Shown here: one piece after another, positions 34,421 through 43,351 of the stretch
Position numbering within the stretch: the stretch's first letter is position 1
Layout of the letters: each line of letters opens with the position of its first letter
From: Isoetes taiwanensis
Lineage: Eukaryota > Streptophyta > Lycopodiopsida > Isoetales > Isoetaceae
Length of the DNA stretch: 64,000 nucleotides
Assembly (NCBI GenBank): GCA_021234155.1
Contig: JAJEKV010000020.1
Coordinates: 4,014,563-4,078,562 of the forward strand
Direction of reading: 5' to 3'
Notes under the pieces: generated by a model
The model's input: only the letters and a program-made list of their open reading frames with translations
Databases searched by the model: none
What the model was told of the DNA's origin: nothing
Position numbers and translations under genes: made by a program

Positions 34421-35612
34421 GATGCTATGGATATGCGGGTGAATCTGGATAAGACCAAGGCTGTGGTTTTTGGCGCGAGTAAGACGGATCATGTTCATTT
34501 CGATTATATGGGTAAGCAAGTGGAGATTATGGAGAATTATAAATATTTAGGCTTGATTGTAAATAAGCCCTAACTGGAATCAAGCTGTTGAACATAGAGT
34601 GAATGCTGGCTTAAAGGCATTATATGCCATGCAGAGAAAGTGTGTGAGTCCTGATATTTGGAATTTTGAAATGAAGCGTATGCTTTATAAAGTGCTTGTG
34701 CAGACTGTAGTCCTCTATGGATGTGAAGTTTGGGAGCCTGGACTTGCTAGTGACAGATGGAAAAAAATGGAAAAGATACAAAAGAAGTTCTTCCATACTG
34801 AGTTGGGTACTAAAATGCAGACACCCTATGACATGCTGTTAGTAGAGTGCGGGATGATGTCACTTGAGGCTGAAGCTCTCTGCAGATTGCTACGCTATGT
34901 GTGCAAGGTTTTGTATGATATGCCAATCAATAGTTTGCCCAGACTTGCTCTAGAAGAAACCAGGAATAAAGGATGATATGCGGATGTTACTAAGTGGCTT
35001 GTGAAATGGGGAATGAATATTGATGAGTTATGGATGCACAAGAAAGATATTGATAGCTGGGTTAAGACGAGTTTTCTAAATAAGTCATGGAGCGTGCCGG
35101 CCGTAAAGAAAGAATACTATAAGAATCACATGAATCCCTCTTTTCAGGAAGCACAATATCTCAGGAACCCATATCAGTGAAGTATAGGCAAGCAATTGCT
35201 AGAATCCGATTAAGCTCACATCATCTTGGTGTAGAGGTTGGGAGATGGGAGGACATTGCACATAAATGTAGATGTTGTAAAATGCAGGGGTAGTGGAGAA
35301 TGAGGCACATGTTTTGCTCATTTGTGATGCCTATTCAGATATAAGAGCAAAGTATGGGATTGATGTGGATTCACTTAGTGATTTTTTTCGGTATCCAGGT
35401 TCATGTATTGGAGGGTGTATTGTTGAGATTCTTAAGCATAGAGAGGAATGGTTGAAAAGAAAAAATGTGGAGGAGATAGATGTAGAAAAGCCCAGTGTAT
35501 TATTCTCAGAGGATGCACTGGATGATTTGTTTTATGACGTTGATTGTGATGTGTAAACGTCTCATAGGCCTGGCGGTCTCGAAGACGTAATAATAAATTT
35601 CATTTCATTTCA
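34418..35612 (+). pseudogene. 5'-truncated LINE, related copy
   Basis: It starts just after the RT catalytic motif with MRVNLDKTKAVVFGASK (about 34433). Frameshift near 34570, open stretch 34599-34976, stop at 34976, then a degraded stretch and a last open frame 35293-35556. The C-terminal zinc motif is partly present (CRCCK near 35270, ENEAHVLLICDAY at about 35296-35335). The 3' UTR has the hairpin AGGCC-TGGC-GGTCT (35566-35579), nested inside a second CGTCT/AGACG pair, then GTAATAATAAA and an ATTTC pentanucleotide tail. It begins at a CT microsatellite, like the copy at 31.2 kb. Confidence 0.8.
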
Positions 35613-36402
35613 TTTCTCTAAAAGGACTGCCTTGCAACAGTTGATTTGATACAGAATGCAAAATGAAAAGAAAGGAGTTCAAAAATGCGCAAGGGGAAAG
35701 AAGGAAAAGGCTTAAAAAGGAATATATGCAGCTAGTTAAATCAAAGAAGAAAAGATCGCTTTACCAAAAACACTTGCATATGATTCGAGAGCTGCTGGTT
35801 GAGCCTAAAAGATTCTGGAATAGGCTTAAGCCACAATTAAATCATAATGCCGTGTTGGATGTGGAGGCATTACTGGGCCAAGTACATAAGCTGTACCATG
35901 TTCCAGGACTGGATGACAGGGTTGACACAATGATGAATGGGCTTTTCAATCCGGGATATTGAAGGTTTAAAAAAATTGGCTAATCATAAGGCTGCAGATG
36001 CAACAGGCTTGGTAGCAGAAATGTTCAAGTGGACCGGTGAGAAGACACGTGAAATTCTCCTCAAATTGATGAATGCAGTTCTACGAGATGGGTTTCCACA
36101 ATCATGGCAAATGAACAGGGTTGTTCGCTTGCACAAATCCGGGGACGTAAATGACCCAGGTAACTATAGAATGATTATGATTAGTAGTTTATTTGTGAAG
36201 CTTTTTGCGACCTGATAATTGTGTCGCTACCTCGAAAGTATTTATTGGTTTCCCTTATTAAAAAGGTGAACCCTTGTCTTCTAATAATAGCCAACATTCT
36301 TAACATGGCCTTGTCATAACATTGTTAAACCATAGCTAAGGTTGCTCATAGACCGATTGGTCTCCGTGGACGATAAAAGTACCTTCCTTCCTTCCTTCCT
36401 TC
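35613..36402 (+). pseudogene. Internally deleted LINE (RT N-terminal part fused to a 3' end)
   Basis: It begins in the linker between endonuclease and RT (KNAQGERRKRLKKEYM, KRFWNRLKP). It continues through the RT fingers (ADATGLVAEMFKWTGEKTRE, FPQSWQMNRVVRLHKSGD, NYRMIMISSLFVKL) to a stop near 36214. The catalytic palm is missing. Within 140 bases comes a LINE 3' end with hairpin AGACC-GATT-GGTCT (36350-36363), then CCGTGGACGATAAAAGTA and a CTTC tetranucleotide tail. It abuts the preceding copy head to tail. Confidence 0.75.
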
Positions 36403-36789
36403 CTTTGCCATTCTATTGCCTAGCTTTGCCAATAACTTGCCATATTTATGCACTCATGCCAGTCCACCGAGACAAACATCCATGACATCTAATCAACATG
36501 ATTAGGGTTCATTTGTTAGTCTAAGTTATAGGTCTTTCTAGAGATTGCCTAAGTTTACTAAGGACATGTACTAATCCAGCCTAAGAACAGCCGTAAAGTT
36601 TGCATTGACTAACATAATCGGTACTAACTAGACTCTTAATTGGCTCCAATGCCTTGGGATGCATCCATGCTGTTGAAATGAATGAAAATCTTGGAATCAT
36701 CTTGGAATGTTAGCTTGGCTATTGTTGCTGCAAGGCCGGATTATGTCCGGCATTGCTCCAAAACACTCCTCTGATCACGCGTGGCCGCT

Positions 36790-39198
36790 AAAAAAAAAAA
36801 ACCCGGAGCCAACTAGTTCAGGCAACAACCCTACTAGCAGTTCAAACTGTCTCGGTCAATCCCTTAACAGCCTTATCGTTCCATACATTTAATCGAGCTA
36901 ATTAAAGATGGAGCATCAAACCAAGGTCAAAAGACTCAAAACTTTAATTTATTTCCCATCAAACAATCTTTAGATTTTCTTGTTCATCAATGGGTTCCTA
37001 TCATCTCGTCTGAAGACATTAGACCAGCAAGTGTAACATTATACATTAAGAAAGCTTGTACTTTGGACCATTATAGTCACCTTTCCTTATGTCATCAAGC
37101 TTATTCATGACGAATGTATTAAGGTCATGAATTTGTACTCATCAAATTCCTTTATGTAAAAGGGAAATATAGCCTACATTTCTTAAGCACATATACCATC
37201 CAAAAGTTATATAATAGTCCAAACATAACGCATTAGAATTCTTTAAGTTCCCATATTATAGGGTTTTAATTCCCTACTTTAGCATGTGGAGTATTCTAAC
37301 ATGCACCCATCAAGTAGCATTTACTACTATGGTCCAATCACCATTGTATAACCGTATTTTTCCATTTAGTATTTTTAAAGGGTCTCATCCATATCTAAGA
37401 GTCTAACCCATTAAAATTTCATGATTACCCCTATCATTTAATAGACTCAAATGTATTCAGCAAGAATCCTTATTAATACCGAAATCAAATATTGCTTTTA
37501 AGCATTTTGGACAAATATCAAGCATTTTGTGCCGTGAGCTTAATGGAATAAACAGAAAATAGCTTAAACAAAACATCTATGCACGCTATTCTTTCTGAAA
37601 GTATATCCTATATTTCATGAAGAGATTTTCAAAACAGGATCCACTCAAAACTTTGAGGTCTAACATAACAAGAGGGTCTTATGTCCATGACGAGTTTTCT
37701 TATATTTTCAAAAACAAAGGGCTTTTACTAATATCAAAGGTGTAACGATTTTCAGATTTCATTGTATGAAAACCATTAAAATAAAGAGCAGAAAACTATC
37801 AACTGTTATACCATAGCAGCGGAATAGATATAAGGCACAAAGTATAAAGGTTCCTGTGAAGTAATCTTGTGGTGACAACTATCCACTGTCATCATCCATT
37901 AACTCGTGCAATTGTATCACTGCTCCAGCAGGGCCATTGTTTGATCCATGTTCTCCTCTAAGCAAAAACAAATATGAAAAGCAAAAGGGACAATAGTAGA
38001 AGAATACCACGTACCTGCAGCCAACCAGTACTGAATTAGCATAAGAATGGTAAAACAGTAAGGGCCAGAAGGTACATAGGGTATTCTTGGCTTATCGCCT
38101 TTCAACCATTGTACCTTCTGCTCCAGTTTAGTAAAAGCAAAAAGGAAAACTTGCAGAAATCAAACAAAGGATAGTAAGTCTAAACATTATCTTATGCTCA
38201 CGTAATTATTTATGGTCGTGAGCCCGTGATTTTAATCCAAGAATGACAAGAATTAACATGAATATATCATTTGTCTAATCATTCTAGGCGTGCTAATCTG
38301 AGTTCCCAAGTAGCTTTTCGTGACACAAGTTTGTGTCTTTCGTGCATCTGCACCATTCAAAGCCCTGCTAGGTGTAAAGAAAAAACCTTGTGTTCAGCCT
38401 TCTGTAGAAACACAGTTAATTTAGCGGATCATAAACCGTGACTTATGCTTCTAAAGAACTCAAAATATTAGGCCCTGTAGTTCTGCCCATTTAGAACTCT
38501 TATTTTAGTGTAGATATTTGTATACCATGTTCCTCTTCATCCCAAATTAGATCTTCTTCTACTTGGGTCTCGTGCACAAACCGCTCATTATCGGCATTTC
38601 CTCTCGAAAAGGAAGTCGGCCTTCTATTGAAGCTCCCCTTTTATTAGGATAACCAAAGATATCCATCACCAAGCCTCGCCTTTGTATCAAAGTTTCTACT
38701 TCCGCTCTCCTCTCCATAGTTAGATTATCAATCCAAGGGACTCTAAACAGGCCTCACATTCCCTGTTTGTATCAGAATAGAGCTCAAGGTCATCTTCCGA
38801 ACTATGGCTACCTGACCAACCGTCAGAGTTAAAGCCCATTTTTTTGAAAAGTAAATCACATATCCGGGGTCTTTAGCCAGTCATAAATTCCGGCACTTCT
38901 GCTTTGCAGCTGCAGTCGAGGTTGCATGCAATCGTCTCGAAGCATTCTGCCCTAATCCGGTCTTTAATGGTATGGCCTCCTTTAGTCGGATATTTTGTAA
39001 AATGTCCTAAGGTCCACCCTAATTGAACTTGAACTTAGTAGTATAAATATCTTAAGTGTGTATCCAGCGAATTCTATGGTGTTTACCTGGAATAGAGGCA
39101 TACCTTGAAGCCTTCTTGGTATGCTAGTACATAGGTGAACATTAATTTATTCCATTCCAATAAGAGTGCATCCATGCATTAGAATATAATAAAAAAAA
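36790..39198 (-). repeat. Terminal direct repeat, copy 1 (downstream in element sense)
   Basis: Colinear with 43352-45772 over about 2.39 kb. Most of the differences I could list fall at CAG or CTG trinucleotides in the other copy. It includes the accessory-gene exons, but in this copy the exon corresponding to 45.1-45.6 kb is disrupted by these differences. Confidence 0.93.
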
Positions 39199-39295
39199 TC
39201 CTACCTCCTTCCGTAGGACTATTTTGAAACCTGTTAAAATAACATTCATACCGTAACTACAGGGTGGGTACACCCCTACTTGTTACAGTAGGGGT
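39199..39295 (-). terminator. Two hairpins after the RT stop
   Basis: A perfect 9-bp-arm hairpin (ACCCCTACT, 6-base loop, AGTAGGGGT) lies at 39272-39295. A 6-bp-arm hairpin (TCCTAC/GTAGGA) lies at 39199-39218, between the RT stop and the downstream terminal repeat. They may mark the RNA 3' region recognised by the RT or fold as a processing signal. No hammerhead core (CTGATGA...GAAA) was found near them. Confidence 0.4.
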
Positions 39296-39346
39296 TTCCC
39301 ATCGTCCTATAGTTTATTTTAATTGACCCAAAAGAAAAGAGTACCT

Positions 39347-40873
39347 TTAAAAATCTTTGATGAGTTGCAGTAGTGTGCTGGAATCATATTTCAGACCAGG
39401 GAATTGCCCTTCTCTAATATATTTACAGATTCTTCTTTTGATCCCTGGTTTATCAAACCCATTGCTGATGAAGTTATTCATTAACTCCCTTAGGTCCAAA
39501 GCTGCTTTAATAGGGCTGGAGTTCACGTACATAAAAGGCATGATCTGAGATAGAATAACATTTCGAGCTTGAAAATATGGCCTGCAGCTACATGCATGTA
39601 CAAATTTCATAGCCTTGAATGGTAATGCCTCTCGTTTATCATATTTCATGGTTTGGAAGAGTCCAAATTCTTTATTGAAGACCTGAATGGTCATATTAAG
39701 GAAATTTACTTTGCTGCCAAACATGCAATTTGGTGTATTTTCAGAATAGTATGTTTCCTCCTTAATGTCAAGTACCTGCAAATCATAAATCTGCAGTTCC
39801 TGTACTACCCCGTCGCTCCATTTGGTTAGGAATTCTTTGATCTTAGGGCAGTTAATAGCCAACAGGTCGTCCATATATCTATATACGAACTTGAATAGTC
39901 TGATCTCCTCCATCCTTCCTTGTTTGGCAAGGTTTTTAATGAAATTGACTTCAAACCATGCTAAGTAAATGTTACACCAGCATGGGCTACAAGAAAATCC
40001 CATTGGGATTCCACAGATTTGTTTCCAGAGGTGGTTACCCAGCTTAACATAGCAGTTGCTAAGTAACCAGGTATTAGCCTGAACAAACTTACTTTTGCTC
40101 ATATGAGACCAACATTTGCCTTGTGGAGCTACCTTGAACCACTTTGCTGCCAGTTTACCATTGCCTGAACTTTTTATCCAAAGTTCATATCTTTTGTTTT
40201 GACTCTTCATGTAACACCAGGCAGCATTTGCCACCAATTCGGATATTCTGCAAATGCCTTTATCCCCCTGAATAGGGATGCTCTCATAGCATTTTGTGAT
40301 GTCGGCAACATATACCTCCTCAATTTTTCCTGGTAGGTTAAGTACCACATCGTAAATAGAATTTACCATCCAGTTGAAATTAATTTTCCCGGGCAGTAAG
40401 GTGCAAATATTAGAACACATGTCCTTTGAAATTTCGGGCCAAAGCTCCACTATAGAATTCAATACTACAGTAATAGTTTCTGCTATTTCAGTGTAGAGGG
40501 AGCCATGCGCATTAGTAATCCAAATGGTAATCATTTTTGTGAGCTTTAGAGATTCCTAGTAGATAGGGGAGCTTATCCGATTCCGTGACCGGGAACTCTG
40601 TGCGCTTTTTATCTCCCTAATTAGTTCCTTTTTTAGTTCTTCATTCTCCGCTCCTATGGGCATAAAGTCAGTACTACACAGTCTTTTCAGAGCCATTTCC
40701 CTAATATGCTTTGGGCAAATGAAAGCTGGGTTGTTTGAAGCTTTATCAACACCCGAAATATAGAAGTTTTTAGTCAACCATTCCAGATTATTAATGACAC
40801 GAGAGTCGTTCAGAGCGAATTTTTGCATTTTGTCTATTTTACGTTTTTCTCGCTTCACGCCAACTTGTTCCAA
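39347..40873 (-). pseudogene. Reverse transcriptase (GIPMG / YMDDL family), two frame breaks
   Basis: It copies the element RNA into DNA. RT-proximal motifs begin at 40873-40556 with WLTKNFYISGVDKASNNPAF and RNRISSPIY. A TAG and a frame change near 40560-40535 separate this from a 395-codon open frame (40534-39347). That frame has WITNAHGSLYTEIAETI, then VADITKCYESIP (motif A, Asp), CGIPMGFSCSPCWCNIYLAW (motif B), FKFVYRYMDDLLAIN (motif C, catalytic Asp pair) and VNFLNMTI with a YDKREALPF thumb segment. The order and spacing match a family of RTs common in animals and algae with IPMGTNCAPL and FRYIDD in the same positions. All catalytic Asp residues are present. No endonuclease domain follows before the 3' repeat. 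Confidence 0.75.
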
Positions 40874-43244
40874 AGATGGCCGGTTTTAATTTCATCCCTA
40901 TCATTGTCCTGGATGAAGAGAAACTGAAATCTGTATAGCTCAAATATTGAATCACAAGTTTTATTCAATTCGGCCTTCAAATCTTTCCAGATGAGCATTC
41001 TATTTGGGATATGACCCAGGCCCTTTCTGAATAAACCCCGTAGGGTTCTATTCTTTACAATGTCAACATTAGTGCTTCTAATGTGCCCTATGCTTTCATC
41101 AATGAAGTTCTTAAGACCTGGGATTCTACAAGGGCAGATATCTTCCGTTTCTTGTACAAAAATGTAGTACGGTTTGTAACATAGCTCTCTCATATTTTCT
41201 GTGTATCTCCATGAAAACATAGTATCCTCCATAAGCAACTCCCCAACATCCCCTAGCTTTTCTACCATATGTCTATGAATAATTTTCGGGATACATATTT
41301 TGTCTAAAACCTTAGACAGGAAAAAGCAATGGATTATTTTCTTCTTGCATTTTTCCTTTGACTCTGTCATATGCCATCTGCCCTGGCAGTCTTTAAGGAT
41401 GGTCCTACAAATCTGTTTAAATTAAAACTTTAGTGAGTGTGTTAAAGTATCCTATGTAATAGTATTCCTATTAGTCACCTGAGCAAACATGAATCTCCAT
41501 AGCTGAACATGGGCAAATGGCATGTTAGCTAAAAGTGTACAACTGGTCCTTTCTAATTTTTTAGAAAGTCCATATAGGATAAGTTTTTATCCAAAGAATA
41601 GGTTTAGAACCAAACAGAATATAATAATCCTGTAATAAAACATGTATTTAACATACAAGAATGACTTTTGTATAATGAAAGCATACCTATTTCTCATAAG
41701 TGAGCTGTTGCTCTACTCCATCAGGTATTTTTCGACCATGTACTTGTTGTTGTTTGGTGACAGAGTTATCCACTAGATTAGGGGACCCCAATTGTTCAAT
41801 ATCTGAATTATCAGCAATGCTGGACCCCGACTTGGTTGGATTAATGGTAATCCGAGGGGGATTATATCCCTTTACCATGTCGAGTTGCATTTGTTGGGTT
41901 TCTCGTGCCTAGTCTTTCCTCGGGCGCTTGTATTGTAACTGGAACCGCCTTCCAAATTGAGCATGAATGTAGCCTGTTTAATACTTTTTTCGCATACCAC
42001 TGCCATTCTACAGTTGGGGAAATTTAGCTTGAAATCTGCCCATGGATCAGCAGCAAGTAAGGAGGTCATGCTAATAAGTGTGTCTCTTATTTCCAGATAT
42101 GAAAGGAATGCAATGATCCCATCTCTTAACGTGGTTTTAAGGAACTTTTTCATTGAAACCATCTGGGCCACATTGGACATGTCAGGAAATACACTATCCA
42201 AATTGTTGAACATGTACCAGACCGCATGGTCTAGCCATGTCATATGCTCCTTGCAACTATTACCTTTCCTCCTGGGCTCGCATACACATTTGAAATAGGG
42301 GCACATGCTCCTCCAAACTCTTTTGAGATAGAAAGCATCACGTGTAATAGTTGAGTATGCCATGTGTCCTTTTTGCCTTAGATAAATAAAATCATCCTTA
42401 GCGCATTTCTTGTCAAAGAACCTATGGTCAATGTTGAGTTTGAACTTTTCTTTGACCACTATCTTTTCCATTTTTTCTCACTGCAGCTCCGCCATATTCT
42501 CTTGGGTAGGTGTGATATCACCCAGCATGATCCAAGATTCCCTACTAATTGGGGCCAAGGCACCGAAATTTTTAGTTCTCCAAATGCCCCGTTACGAGAA
42601 TGCAAATAAGACCTTCCACCAAGCCGTTCCTGAATGATGGGGGAACAGTGGCGCTTATGCAATGTGAAGTTAAAGTCTGCATCTACCTCCCCTTTCAGCT
42701 TGCTAACATTATCTTTCATTGCTATTTTTTCCTCTTCTGACAGGAGGGATTCACCAAATGGATCATCCTCTGCATCAACAATGCTTCCCTGCTTACCTTT
42801 TTCCCTTATGTTGTTGCCAAGGCAGGAATTTTTAACCTTATTTGCCTTCTCAAGGGCCAATACCCCTGTAATAAACTGTGTTTTGGCCTGGTCTTCTTCC
42901 ATTGTTCTGCTGTACACCGTGGCAGGCAAGGTATCATAAATATCCTCAATAACTTTCAGCGCATCATCCCATTCTGAACCAGCTTTATTAATCTTGGGTA
43001 CTAGAGCTAACCAGTCATTGAATCCCAGATGGGAAATAGGTTGACAGCCCTCCGGTTTTCTAAGTGCTTCCTTTTCCAGAAGAAACATATGCACTTTGGG
43101 ATTTTTTATGCAAGAGAGCAAAGTCTGTACAGCCAAGCTTGGGCATGCAATTTTACTGCCATTATACCCGATAGGTCCAAGGGTTTTGTTCCATGTTGGT
43201 GGCATATATTCCATGTTGTAATCTCCTTGAGAGTCCTCAATATC
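40856..43244 (-). pseudogene. Retroelement interior: N-terminal part of the polyprotein (broken)
   Basis: An acceptor (TTTCAG at 43245) opens a frame at 43244 reading DIEDSQGDYNMEYMPPTW. The open stretches are 43214-42459, 42590-41872, 41890-41687 and, after an intron or gap, 41412-40855. Frame slips occur near 42590, 41890 and 40865, with a TGA at about 42480 beside CTGCAG. The first stretch is acidic and Lys-rich. The second has a Cys cluster (CPYFKCVC...C) and WLDHAVWYMFNNLDSVFP. The last has LSKVLDKICIPKIIHRHM and LRGLFRKGLGHIPN, then passes by frameshift into the RT. I recognise no domain before the RT-proximal part. Confidence 0.5.
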
Positions 43245-43351
43245 CTGAAATCAATGTAAATCAGAATCTTTTCATAAATCCTTCAATATGCTCAAAATTT
43301 ATACCAAATGGAGTGATGCCACACTGGTAAGACCAATGAAACGAAATTTCT

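Noticed and set aside
34244..34519. Glu/Gly/Arg-repeat protein over the microsatellite
   Set aside because: It is a translation of the CCCT/CT simple repeat in an antisense frame.
39199..39351. Hammerhead ribozyme near the terminal repeat
   Set aside because: The conserved core CTGATGA...GAAA could not be found on either strand in this stretch; only simple hairpins are present.
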